Assembly (NCBI GenBank): GCA_041745535.1
Contig: JBGTIS010000149.1
Coordinates: 1-55,255, forward strand
From: JBGTIS01 sp041745535
Lineage (GTDB): Bacteria > Bacteroidota > Bacteroidia > Cytophagales > Cyclobacteriaceae
DNA length: 55,255 nucleotides
Direction: 5' to 3'
The notes below the pieces were generated by a model. The model was not told the DNA's origin. It saw only the letters and a list, made by a program, of their open reading frames with translations, and made no database searches. Below are positions 1 through 7,592 of the stretch, in pieces; the first letter of the stretch is position 1; each line of letters opens with the position of its first letter. A program made the translations under genes and the position numbers.

Positions 1-804
1 CCTCCATTTACCAGTACGCAGGCAAGGTTGGCACAGGTTAATCAGGGAATTGGGGTAGCGGGTCAGGTAAATAGAAAGCTCTTCAATCCGGACCTGGAAA
101 ATATTGTTTTTAAAGCATTAACTGGTGCGGCGATCGCACGAAATGAATACATAGCAGGAAATCCTGCTACCATGTCCCCAACCAAACGAAAGCCTTGGAT
201 GAAACGGGCCACAACAAATGACTATTCTTATGGTGAACGGGTAGCCCTCTATCTTTCAATAGGAATGCATCTTGCAAAAGACATTTCAAAACAAAACTTC
301 GGCCCGCCCAATTTTGTTGAATCTTTATATATGAGCAGTGCACGCCAGTTAAAGGAGAATTATTTGCGAAACCAGGCGGTGCTGGATCAATTTATCCAGA
401 CAAAGGATAAGGACGTCCTAATTGGCATTTATGAACTTACAAGTCCTAACAATTTTCAAAACCTGAACGCCATTAAAGATTTCACATTGGCGCTACACGA
501 ATATGGGGCGCGTTATGTGGAGCAACTTGGGAAAGATACGGGCAATGCGGTACTGGAAGCCCAGGGGCAAAGCCTATCGGCTAATCTGGGCGCTACTATA
601 AATGATTTGAGTCCTGCTCGTGAAGAGGTGATGTGGAATAACATTCAATTAGCCGTTAAAAATGGATATCTGATTGTGGGAATGGGAGATGCCCACCGGC
701 ATAACCTGGAACCTCGCCTGAAAAAAGCAGGGATAGCCCAGGAAGAAGTTACACAGTCTCTGGCCCGGCAGGCAGGTGAAGTTAATAAAAATTGGGTGCC
801 ATAA
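1..804 (+). CDS. C-terminal part of a large protein (5' end outside window), possibly eCIS/toxin-associated
   Basis: The frame is already open at base 1 and runs to TAA at 802-804; the first start-like codon (TTG at 28) has no reason to be real, so this is the tail of a longer gene that begins before the window. The visible 267 residues are soluble and mostly helical, without membrane segments. The last 60 residues contain a pattern (NGYLIVGMGDAHRHNLEPRLK) that I loosely associate with the C-termini of long DUF4157-type, contractile-injection-associated or polymorphic-toxin proteins. That link is a memory-based guess, and no catalytic motif is evident. The next gene (841) follows 36 bp later and may be co-transcribed. 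Confidence 0.6.
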   Translation, partial: PPFTSTQARLAQVNQGIGVAGQVNRKLFNPDLENIVFKALTGAAIARNEYIAGNPATMSPTKRKPWMKRATTNDYSYGERVALYLSIGMHLAKDISKQNFGPPNFVESLYMSSARQLKENYLRNQAVLDQFIQTKDKDVLIGIYELTSPNNFQNLNAIKDFTLALHEYGARYVEQLGKDTGNAVLEAQGQSLSANLGATINDLSPAREEVMWNNIQLAVKNGYLIVGMGDAHRHNLEPRLKKAGIAQEEVTQSLARQAGEVNKNWVP

Positions 805-840
805 GCCGGAAGCAGGGGGTACCCTAATACGCCAAAATGG

Positions 841-1104
841 ATGGAAATGAAATATTTAAAAATAGTTATTTTATTCACCTTATGTACTGTCGTATTTTTT
901 ATGTGCCAGGATACAAAACAAAACTCACCTGAAGATCAGGCGCGTATGGAAGCAGCCAAACTCTATGAAAACGCGCTCCAATTGGAAGCGCGGAAAGATT
1001 ATGTGGGTGCTCGAACATGCTACGAAAAATCTTTGGATTTATACGAAGATGAAACGGTTCAAGCTGCCTATTTACGGCTGTTGGCCACCATTGGCCCGAT
1101 GTAA
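841..1104 (+). CDS. small TPR-like lipoprotein, 87 aa
   Basis: The N-terminus has a hydrophobic segment (residues 5-20) ending in FFMC, which fits a type II (lipoprotein) signal peptide with Cys22 as the lipidated residue. A second in-frame ATG at 847 is equally usable. The mature part is a charged helical pair (KLYENALQLEARKDYVGART...) resembling one to two tetratricopeptide-like hairpins. It lies directly behind the partial large gene and before the broken helicase, all on the same strand. It could be an immunity or accessory lipoprotein for the upstream gene, but nothing in the sequence proves this. Confidence 0.55.
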   Translation: MEMKYLKIVILFTLCTVVFFMCQDTKQNSPEDQARMEAAKLYENALQLEARKDYVGARTCYEKSLDLYEDETVQAAYLRLLATIGPM

Positions 1105-1156
1105 TTACCCTATTGAACAACCAGATTAAGCAGATTCTATCAATCAAAAAAACAGT

Positions 1157-2047
1157 ATGTCTTTTACCGCATTGGGTTTATCGTCCTATTTAATAAATGC
1201 GCTTTCCGATCAAAAATATGCTAAGCCATATCCCATTCAGCAACAGGCAATACCTGCCATTTTGAAGAAAAAGGATGTGCTGGGTATTGCCCAAACAGGC
1301 TCAGGAAAAACAGCCAGCTATGTGCTCCCGATTTTAATGAGTTTAGAGGGAAAAACCGCTACTAAAAACAGGCACATCAATGTGTTGGTGCTTGTACCTA
1401 CCCGGGAGTTAGCGATTCAGGTAGAGGAAGTCTTCCGGATTTTCGGGGCAGCACTTCCTTTTCATTTCAAGTCGCTTGCCGTGCATGGGGGCGTATCCAT
1501 CAATCCACAAATGAAATCTTTACAAAATGTAAATGCGCTGGTGGCCACACCAGGCAGGCTGTTAGAGTTATCAGCATCAAATGCCGTACATTTTTCGGCC
1601 GTTAGTACGCTTGTACTGGACGAAGCTGACAAGATGCTCAATCTAGGATTTAAAGAGGAGATGGATCAGATTATTGCCCTTTTACCCAAAAAACGTCAGA
1701 ACCTTTTGTTTTCAGCCACGCTGAGTCCTGATGTGCAACATATAAAACAGGTTTTACTGAATAATCCGTTGGTGATACACATCGTTCCTGAAAAAGAGCA
1801 TATTGACCTTATTCAGCAGGTGGGCTATTTGGTTACCAGTGAGAAAAAAGGTCCATTACTCCGCTATTTAATAAAGCAAAATGAAATGCGGCAGGTACTG
1901 GTATTCACTTCTTCAGTTTATCAGGCAGACCTTGTGGCAAATAAACTGGTAAAAAACGGGATAAAAGCATTTAAGGTGATTCAAAAGAAAATGAAAAAGC
2001 AAGTTACCATGCTCGATGCTGAAAGTTTAGACCTGAAAGGTTTTTAG
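1157..2047 (+). pseudogene. DEAD-box RNA helicase with internal deletion of the C-terminal RecA lobe
   Basis: Lobe 1 is complete: Q motif (YPIQQQAIP, about 25-33), Walker A AQTGSGKT (45-52), PTRELA (81-86), TPGR (131-134), DEAD (155-158) and SAT (186-188). Lobe 2 starts normally with VLVFTSS (about 247) and VANKLVKNGIKA, but then jumps at about residue 271 (near base 1970) to FKVIQKKMKKQVTML..., which resembles the extreme C-terminal tail of Bacteroidota RhlE-like helicases. Motifs V and VI (including the arginine finger) are absent, so the 296-residue product is about 110-120 residues shorter than a typical family member and should not be an active helicase. The reading frame is preserved, so a product may still be made. 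Confidence 0.8.
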
Positions 2048-2273
2048 TAATAAGGTGTGCCCTATAGCCGTCTTTATTAATAACGGTATTTGCCACAATG
2101 CTTATTTTCACGGGTACCTGTCGCAGTACTGTCCAACTGATATATTGGCTTACCAACAAAGGCAATTCCAGATAAGCAGGAATGCGGCAGAATTTGGGCA
2201 TGATAGCCAAAGCCTGCTAACAGGGCGGCAGTCTGGAGCATAGCAGGCACGAGCAGGACGTACGCGACAGGTT

Positions 2274-2305
2274 AGCCTGACAGTGAAAACACCAGTAGGG
2301 AGTGG
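2274..2305. repeat. dispersed repeat, copy 1 (GTGAAAACACCA core)
   Basis: The sequence AGCCTGACAGTGAAAACACC and the bases after it match 5164-5196 closely (AGCCTGATGGTGAAAACACC, then CA, AGGG and AGTGG in both). The core can fold as GTG-AAAA-CAC. The two copies flank the accessory region 2.9 kb apart in the same orientation. Confidence 0.6.
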
Positions 2306-2389
2306 GAAAAAAGTTAAGAAGCCAAAATAAGATAAATAATGGCAGTTATCCTCCATATTTGTGGTATATATGACCATTAGGTTATATTG

Positions 2390-2418
2390 CATATAAAGCG
2401 CACCGCGCGCTTTATATG
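2390..2418. repeat. perfect 12-bp inverted repeat / hairpin
   Basis: CATATAAAGCGC (2390-2401) pairs perfectly with GCGCTTTATATG (2407-2418) around a 5-base loop. No T-run follows, so it is not an obvious intrinsic terminator. It is followed by ATGTTGTGTGCAATTAGG, related to motifs near 3740-3830 and 5030-5055. Confidence 0.8.
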
Positions 2419-2539
2419 GATGTTGTGTGCAATTAGGTCAGATAAAAAAGTTTATTGGGACTGATCTAAATTCTTGATAAGATTTTGAATTGATTTTTTT
2501 AATTATACCTTGGTTATTTAATTTGAAACAAAAAATGAT

Positions 2540-2881
2540 ATGACCGACAAGATTAAATGTAAGTACATATTTGATGATAATTATAATCCTGTGTATGTTA
2601 ATGGAGCCCAAGGAGGAATTAACCCATTAGGTGAAATTGTCGTAAATTTTTACTTGGAAAGAAGCGCTTTGCCTAACTCTCAAACCTTTAGTATTAAAGA
2701 CGGAAAGATGAGCAAAGAACCTGCGGAAATGGAGCCGCAAGATTTAAAAAATAGTTTTGTGAGGGTAATTCAAAATGGTGTTATAATGAATTATCAAACT
2801 GCGAAAGAGATACATCGATGGTTGGGCGAGCACATAAAAAATTTAGAGAGTATAACCGGACAAAATGAAAACAAAAAGTAA
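2540..2881 (+). CDS. unrecognised small protein, first gene of a three-gene orphan operon (113 aa)
   Basis: I do not recognise this family with certainty. The protein is soluble with no signal peptide. An N-terminal beta-rich half (YVNGAQGGINPLGEIVVNFY) is followed by a helical C-terminal part with NYQTAKEIHRWLGEHIKN. That overall shape (strand-rich domain, then a TAKxIHxWLxEHI-type helix) loosely recalls DUF3467-like small proteins. Its 3' end overlaps the next gene by 17 bp (2865-2881), so translational coupling is likely. Base composition is distinctly AT-rich compared with the housekeeping genes of the window, consistent with horizontal acquisition. Confidence 0.75.
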   Translation: MTDKIKCKYIFDDNYNPVYVNGAQGGINPLGEIVVNFYLERSALPNSQTFSIKDGKMSKEPAEMEPQDLKNSFVRVIQNGVIMNYQTAKEIHRWLGEHIKNLESITGQNENKK

Positions 2882-3377
2882 AATATCAGACAGTGGCAAA
2901 AGTTATATTGCACTTACCGCATTAAGTCTTATGGCTACCAACTCTTCGGATGAAGTGCCTAGGATTTTTTATGAACCATATATTCAGGAGATACATAATC
3001 CAATATCTACTCCAACATCAACTAGATTTAATGATTCAAATAGGTTTTCTTTAGATAAACTTAAATCTAACAAAAAAAGACTTTTACATTTAAAAAATCT
3101 TAAATCTAATTGGAATGGATATAATGGAAAACCCATAAATAATGATATTATAGAACAAGCAGAGTGTTTGCTTACAAATCTTGATTATCAACCATCTATT
3201 TTTCCAACGGGACGAGGGACAATACAAATCGAATATTTCAAAGATGAGGATAATGAATTAGAGATAGAGATTTTTTCAAATGAAATATTCATGTATAAAG
3301 TTGAAGATGGTGTGGAACAAGAATTGTCAATTGACGCTGATCAAGTGTCTGAAATAATAAATAAGTTTTATGCTTAA
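2865..3377 (+). CDS. unrecognised protein, second gene of the orphan operon (170 aa)
   Basis: The start ATG lies inside the end of the previous gene. Residues 1-60 are variable and polar. From about residue 68 there is a recognisable pattern: a helix (LLHLKNLKSNWNGYNGKPI), a second helix (IIEQAECLLTNL), then a beta-rich part with PTGRGTIQIEYF and LEIEIFSNE. Similar NW-x-GY...P-T-x-x-G-x-I-Q-hydrophobic-E patterns occur in small mobile proteins of unknown function. No catalytic signature is clear. The stop overlaps the next start by 8 bp (3370-3377). No transmembrane segment or signal peptide is seen. Confidence 0.75.
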   Translation: MKTKSKISDSGKSYIALTALSLMATNSSDEVPRIFYEPYIQEIHNPISTPTSTRFNDSNRFSLDKLKSNKKRLLHLKNLKSNWNGYNGKPINNDIIEQAECLLTNLDYQPSIFPTGRGTIQIEYFKDEDNELEIEIFSNEIFMYKVEDGVEQELSIDADQVSEIINKFYA

Positions 3378-3738
3378 TGAAGAAATTTCAGATAGGGAAT
3401 ACTTGTACCGAGGTGTGATTGAATTAAATTGGGATTTTGATAATGATAGGCCATCTTCCGCGACTTTTAAAGACTCCAAGGGTGTTTCTGTTGATAGGGA
3501 TGGAGAAAGGTTAGAGTCTGATTGTATTAAAAGTTTATTGAACTCAAAAAATTTTTTTGCTGTATGCAAAGTGCTCACTAGTGAAGTTCGAAAGTTAAAT
3601 GCTTTAGTACTCTATAAACCAGTTTTACCTTCAAATCCATATCATTCAGAAATACACGATTCCGAAGAAAGAGTACAAATGAGAGGTAAGAAACCTAATA
3701 AAATAAGAGATAGGTCAATTGTAGTTTTCCAAAAATAA
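3370..3738 (+). CDS. unrecognised protein, third gene of the orphan operon (122 aa)
   Basis: This soluble, charged protein begins inside the preceding gene. Recognisable segments are ELNWDFDNDRPSSATFKDSKGVSVDRDGER (29-45 centre) and a C-terminal YKPVLPSNPYHSEIHDSEERVQMRGKK. The SS-x-x-F-K-D-S-x-G-V-S-V-D-R-D signature and the late YHxEIH histidines look like a conserved, possibly catalytic or metal-binding pattern, but I cannot name the family. The gene ends 120 bp before the secreted hydrolase and directly before a repeat-bearing spacer. Confidence 0.75.
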   Translation: MLNEEISDREYLYRGVIELNWDFDNDRPSSATFKDSKGVSVDRDGERLESDCIKSLLNSKNFFAVCKVLTSEVRKLNALVLYKPVLPSNPYHSEIHDSEERVQMRGKKPNKIRDRSIVVFQK

Positions 3739-3840
3739 AAGCACTCAACATTAGGTATAGGTCATAGCCGCACAATGACAACGCGCAATCCATGCTACGC
3801 CCCATACCCGGGTCGTTGTAGCCAATATATAAACATCTTT
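3739..3840. repeat. structured spacer with CGTTG/CAACG motifs
   Basis: The spacer between the orphan operon and the hydrolase contains GCACTCAACATTAGGTATAG (inverse of an ATGTTG-x-GTGC motif), CAATGACAACGCGC and, further on, CATACCCGGGTCGTTGTAGC. These resemble the motif after 2418 and the one near 5032-5053 (TATACGAGACGTTGCCGCC). Complementary CAACG and CGTTG elements suggest a fold. It does not match a canonical integron attC core (GTTRRRY). Confidence 0.4.
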
Positions 3841-3859
3841 TTAACCAATTAATAATTGA

Positions 3860-4912
3860 ATGAAAACTGATAATTTAATAACCATTTTTATCTGTCTGAT
3901 TTCTTTTTCAACAAATGCGCAAACCACTTCTATATACGAAGAAAAATTTGTTTCTATTGGGGGAATTGAGCAATGGATAACGATTAAAGGAGAGGATAGA
4001 TCAAAACCTGTAATTTTATTTCTTCATGGTGGACCAGGCAGCACAATGAGTCAATATGAAGATGCCATATATGGCTATTGGGAAAAGGAATTTATTCTCG
4101 TACAATGGGACCAAAGAGGTGCCGGCAGAACCTTTGGTCGAACTGCTCCTACTGAATTAAGTGAAGATTACCTGATAGAAAACCCATTGACCGTTGAGCA
4201 AATGACCGATGACGGAATAGAACTTTCGGAATATCTTATTAAATATCTTGGAAAACAAAAAATCATTTTAATAGGAACGTCCTGGGGTTCTATACTTGGA
4301 ACGAAAATGGCTTTAAAAAATCCTAATCTTTTTAATGCTTATGTAGGTCATGCGCAATTTGTAAATTTTTCGAAAAACATCGACTATGCTTATCAAAAAG
4401 TATTTGAAATGGCTGAAAATGAAGGGGATGAAGTTTCTATTCAAAAACTTGAATCATTAGGGAAACCTCCATATGATATGGCAAGAAATACAGGACAATT
4501 CTTGCGTATTGTTAAGAAATATGAGAGTGAAAACTCAGTTCCCGCTCCTGATAATTGGTGGAAACTAGCGCCTGAATATGATAATGAAAAGGATAATAAC
4601 GATAGGTATAGTGGTGATGATTATTCTTTCATTAATTTTGCTGGACATGAAAAACATGGAATAAAGTCAATGGTGGCAAACGTTGATTTTAATAAAGATG
4701 TTCTAGAGTTTAAAATCCCAATATACTTTGTACAAGGTGAACAGGATATTTTAACTTCAAAAGAACTAAACAAGCCCTATTTTGATAAAATTAAAGCACC
4801 AAAGAAAGAATATTTTTTATTACCTGGAGCAGGACATGGACATAATCAGTCTGTTGTTGATACACAATTTAGAATTGTTAAAGAATACATTTCCCCTTCA
4901 ATACACAAATAA
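3860..4912 (+). CDS. secreted alpha/beta hydrolase, peptidase S33 / proline iminopeptidase-like (350 aa)
   Basis: A Sec signal peptide (MKTDNLITIFICLISFSTNAQ) places the enzyme outside the cytoplasm. The fold signature is complete: oxyanion HGGPGS (about 56-61), DQRGAGR (about 84-90), nucleophile elbow GTSWGS (Ser about 144), an acid in GEQDILT near residue 295 and the histidine in GAGHGH near 324. The HGGPG plus DQRG combination is typical of S33 peptidases, which release N-terminal proline or other residues, though many relatives are esterases; the substrate cannot be read. It stands alone between two repeat-bearing spacers and is AT-rich. Confidence 0.85.
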   Translation: MKTDNLITIFICLISFSTNAQTTSIYEEKFVSIGGIEQWITIKGEDRSKPVILFLHGGPGSTMSQYEDAIYGYWEKEFILVQWDQRGAGRTFGRTAPTELSEDYLIENPLTVEQMTDDGIELSEYLIKYLGKQKIILIGTSWGSILGTKMALKNPNLFNAYVGHAQFVNFSKNIDYAYQKVFEMAENEGDEVSIQKLESLGKPPYDMARNTGQFLRIVKKYESENSVPAPDNWWKLAPEYDNEKDNNDRYSGDDYSFINFAGHEKHGIKSMVANVDFNKDVLEFKIPIYFVQGEQDILTSKELNKPYFDKIKAPKKEYFLLPGAGHGHNQSVVDTQFRIVKEYISPSIHK

Positions 4913-5163
4913 AAAAACTGGCTACAATAATGTAAAAATAATAGCCGGTTCGGTAGTGAAATCAAGGGTTGTAGTCCACTTCAACTTTCTTGTAACTTGA
5001 TAGAAATGAAGCCCTCAATCGGCTCCTATTCTTATACGAGACGTTGCCGCCTATGCTGATAAACTAAAAAAGGTGCCCATGCTGAAAACATTATATTTTT
5101 AGCGCGTGGCTCCGGCCATGTGTTTATTATTCATGAAGCTTCCAGCTTCAGGCATCCAAGCCC

Positions 5164-5196
5164 AGCCTGATGGTGAAAACACCACCAGGGGAGTGG
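5164..5196. repeat. dispersed repeat, copy 2 (GGTGAAAACACC core)
   Basis: This copy matches 2274-2305 and has a better stem: GGTG-AAAA-CACC. It is followed by ACCAGGGGAGTGG, as in the first copy apart from small differences. The function is unknown; it may be a REP-like element or a remnant of a mobile element end. Confidence 0.6.
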
Positions 5197-5230
5197 AGAT
5201 TTTTAAAGGAAAGCTGAAGGCGACGGTATG

Positions 5231-5247
5231 CGACCCCATCGGGGTCG
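5231..5247. repeat. GACCCC/GGGGTC palindrome, Bacteroidota-type intergenic repeat
   Basis: CGACCCC and GGGGTCG form a perfect 7-bp stem around ATC. Short palindromes of this GACCCC-NNN-GGGGTC kind are scattered between genes in many Bacteroidota genomes. Confidence 0.65.
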
Positions 5248-5437
5248 AACTGTTCTTTTCCTTTGTTTTCTACAAATATTTGAATCCTTCAAATTCAGTA
5301 TGCAACCGGTGTATCCGTTTCCTTTATTTGATCATGCGGAAAATAATTCCAGCATAACCGGAATTGATTATTCCGGAAGATTAAAAATACAGGTAAAACA
5401 ATATTAGAATTATTTTAATCCAGGTATTTTTTGATAA

Positions 5438-6061
5438 GCGAAGCCTGTAACCATATATAAGTTTTGTCCCGCGTTTGGTGATAAAAAGATACAGATAGCT
5501 ACAAACCTTACCACCCCTGCCGGCCACCTTTCCGAACCATATCGCAAGCCTTCCGAACGGCATCGCAGACCCGCAACCTCGTTGGGCAGCCGTTCTGAAT
5601 GGCATGGTACGCGGTACAAAGCCACTGATGCTTTACATGTGGCGAGGGAAGAAGCAGAAGCTGTATTCTCTCAGCATTTGTCCATTGCCCGCATTGCGTT
5701 TAAAAATAACCGGGATGCCTGGAATAGTTTGCAACTGGCAGGTTTTCGCAAGCGTAACTTCACCCTCTGGTCAGAGAAAGCCCGGATTTTTTACAACAAT
5801 GCCCCGGATATGATCGCGCGACTGGAACCGTTTGGTATTACCCTGGCGGAACTGGAAAGAGGCAAAGCCATGGTGGATGCCGTAACGGCTGCCTATGCCC
5901 GGCAAAAACAGTTTACAGGCAAAGCCCAGCAGAGTACCCGGGAGCGCGATGAAGCCCTGGCCGATCTGAAAGCATGGATGAGCGACTTTTTGGCCATCGC
6001 CCGCGTAGCCCTGAAAAACAACGAAGCACACCAGGAAGCCATCGGAATATTGGTTCGGTAA
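5438..6061 (+). pseudogene. 5'-truncated gene of unknown function with duplicated LSIARIAFKNN-type motif
   Basis: The frame is open from 5438 to TAA at 6059-6061 but contains no in-frame ATG before the conserved part; only TTG at 5582 could serve. The homologous-looking part begins near RYKATDALHVAREEAE and has two related motifs, LSIARIAFKNN and FLAIARVALKNNEAHQEA, flanking a helical middle, which fits an internally duplicated helical protein found in Bacteroidota. The N-terminal 40-50 residues that such proteins usually have appear replaced by repeat DNA: 21-bp imperfect tandem units at 5530-5550 and 5551-5571 lie just before it. I judge it a decayed gene whose real start is lost; translation from TTG 5582 (159 aa) remains possible. 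Confidence 0.55.
5530..5571. repeat. 21-bp imperfect tandem repeat (two units)
   Basis: TTCCGAACCATATCGCAAGCC (5530-5550) is followed directly by TTCCGAACGGCATCGCAGACC (5551-5571), 16 of 21 bases identical. A weaker third unit starts near 5593 (TTCTGAATGGCATGG). It lies exactly where the conserved part of the truncated gene begins. Confidence 0.7.
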
Positions 6062-6155
6062 AAATGGAGTTGGAAGTTGGAAGGGATGAATAACTTCGGT
6101 CTTCGGTCTTCCTTTTTCGGTAGAAGGGGGATGGGGAAAAATATCTTATCCAGAC

Positions 6156-6392
6156 TTATGATATTCCTATCAAATCTTTCAAACTATAAATTTCATCAAT
6201 TGCCAGAAATGAAAGATATTGACTGTCAATAATCTCAAAATCTGCCTTTTGTTCCGGAGTAAGTCGTGCCATGTCTTTAAATTTATCTAAGGGTACCAAC
6301 ACGGTTCTTTCATTGGTAAGATGAAGAAACAAGAGATTGTTTCCCATAAAGTCAATTTTACTAATCCCTATTGTTTCTGTTATTGAGCTCAT
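6156..6392 (-). CDS. DUF2442-like small protein (78 aa)
   Basis: The layout matches small DUF2442-type proteins: a beta hairpin with a hydrophobic core (GNNLLFLHLTNERTVLVPLDKF), then MARLTPEQKADFEII, and a final LSFLAIDEIYSLKDLIGI in place of the usual W-x-x-ID-E-D-hydrophobic-S-V-x-x-L-L ending. Such proteins often sit beside DUF4160 partners in toxin-antitoxin-like pairs, but no DUF4160 gene is visible here. It is a lone minus-strand gene; the neighbouring HAD gene ends 176 bp away on the same strand. Confidence 0.7.
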   Translation of the reverse strand: MSSITETIGISKIDFMGNNLLFLHLTNERTVLVPLDKFKDMARLTPEQKADFEIIDSQYLSFLAIDEIYSLKDLIGIS

Positions 6393-6489
6393 TTTTCACC
6401 TTTATAATAAATTTTAATCATTAGCAATATAACAAATACACGAGTTTAGTTAGATGAAAAAGATGCGACTTCGGAGTTTTAAAATGCTG

Positions 6490-6549
6490 AGTGTTGAATA
6501 CTAAATGTTGAATGGGAATAACGCCATTCAACATTTATAATTCAACATT
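6490..6549. repeat. long inverted repeat after the HAD gene
   Basis: The left arm 6490-6515 and right arm 6524-6549 are 26 bases each with only about three mismatches, with a perfect 13-bp core AAATGTTGAATGG / CCATTCAACATTT around an 8-base loop. GTTGAAT units are repeated within each arm. It lies immediately downstream of the minus-strand HAD gene, so it may act as a 3' stem-loop for that transcript or be a small miniature element. Confidence 0.8.
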
Positions 6550-6567
6550 CAATAATTCAACATTTCC

Positions 6568-7449
6568 TTACCCTTCAACTACAGCGGATTCGCAGATGTA
6601 ATTGGGAATAATGCCGGTAGACCGAATCATCATGGTGGCCTGGTCAGGGAGGGTGTTTCCCGTTAGTACCAGGGCCGTATCAATACCAAATTTGTTGCCG
6701 CCCATAATATCAGTGTCCAGGGTATCGCCTACCATCAGGATTTTATCTTTGTCCACCGGATTTTTATAGAAAATATGCTCGTAAGCGAAAATGAACATCT
6801 GCGCGTCGGGCTTGCCGAAACGGATAAATTTTTTATTCACTATGTCTTCTATCATATCGGCAATGGCGCCAATGGCAATGCTGACTTCATCACGGGAAAC
6901 CGGATAAGCCACATCGGTATTGGCTACAATTACGGGGATATTCCGTTTTCTTAATAAATTAATCACCTTGTTGATGTCGTGGTTCCAGTCAAAACCTTCG
7001 TCGTCCAGCAGCACCAGCGCATTGATATCACCGATATCATTCAGATTCAACTTGCCAATCGCCTGGGTTTTAAGTCCGATGGTTTCGATATAATGGGCGG
7101 AATTTTCCGTGCCCAGATAGGCCACCCGGCCGTCTTTTACCTTATAGCGCAGGTATTCGCGGGCCAGCATGCCTGAGGAAATAATTTTATCTTCGGTAAT
7201 TCCTTCAATACCTCTTGAACTGAAATAAGTGGCCAGTTCCCGCGGGCCCCGTGAGGCATCATTGGTAAGCACATAAAAATCAATATCATGCTCTGCCAGA
7301 AACCGGAAGGTGTTGTCGATGCCCGGAATGAGGCCATTGTAGGTTTTTAATACGCCGAAAGAATCGAAAAAGATGACTTTGTATTGAGCAGCAATGGTTT
7401 TGAAATCATGGAGGTTCATCATGGTATGTGTACTATCCAAATAAAACAT
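6568..7449 (-). CDS. HAD-superfamily phosphatase, class IIA (NagD-like)
   Basis: This cytoplasmic protein of up to 293 residues has the HAD motifs in order: motif I FFDSFGVLKTY with nucleophile Asp about residue 29, motif II FYVLTNDASRGP (about 56-67), motif III FGKPDAQMF (about 218) and motif IV MVGDTLDTDIMGG (about 241). The insertion (cap) between motifs II and III is of the class IIA kind. Motif I has DSF rather than the usual D-x-D/W, yet hydrolase activity is plausible because some class IIA relatives carry an aromatic there. True start may be the ATG at 7422 or 7419 (MNLHDF...). The gene follows the kinase-like gene (7593-8636) after 143 bp and may be co-transcribed; substrate unknown. 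Confidence 0.85.
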   Translation of the reverse strand: MFYLDSTHTMMNLHDFKTIAAQYKVIFFDSFGVLKTYNGLIPGIDNTFRFLAEHDIDFYVLTNDASRGPRELATYFSSRGIEGITEDKIISSGMLAREYLRYKVKDGRVAYLGTENSAHYIETIGLKTQAIGKLNLNDIGDINALVLLDDEGFDWNHDINKVINLLRKRNIPVIVANTDVAYPVSRDEVSIAIGAIADMIEDIVNKKFIRFGKPDAQMFIFAYEHIFYKNPVDKDKILMVGDTLDTDIMGGNKFGIDTALVLTGNTLPDQATMMIRSTGIIPNYICESAVVEG

Positions 7450-7592
7450 GTATACAAAAACAGACCGGCAAAATCAACTGAATTTGACGGTCCGCAGGCA
7501 TATTTTATTTGGTATTTGGTATATTTTAAGTTTTAAGCTTTCAATTTAAAACATAATTGCCAAATATGTATGATACTACCAAAAAGAATGCG

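Larger units (their letters stand above)
2048..2539. other. non-coding stretch with repeat motifs
   Basis: There is no convincing gene in these 492 bases; the short open frames here lack family resemblance. The stretch holds a copy of a GTGAAAACACCA-type repeat (2274-2305), a perfect 12-bp hairpin (2390-2418) and a following ATGTTGTGTGC motif. AT content rises towards the next gene. It marks the left border of the AT-rich accessory segment. Confidence 0.6.
4913..5437. other. non-coding stretch with three repeat motifs
   Basis: No gene is supported here; the open frame at 5106-5357 has no homology-like features and contains the repeats. The stretch carries TATACGAGACGTTGCCGCC (about 5034-5052), the second GTGAAAACACCA repeat (5164-5196) and the palindrome CGACCCCATCGGGGTCG (5231-5247). 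Confidence 0.6.

Noticed and set aside
2055..2243. Short plus-strand open frame between helicase and hairpin
   Set aside because: Low-complexity translation, no family pattern, and no supporting start or neighbour; likely non-coding.
3739..3840. Possible integron attC site
   Set aside because: The CGTTG motifs do not fit the GTTRRRY / RYYYAAC core, and no integrase gene is present in the window.
5106..5357. Open frame over the repeat-bearing spacer
   Set aside because: It contains the GGTGAAAACACC repeat and the GACCCC palindrome, so its open reading is better explained by repeats than by a gene.
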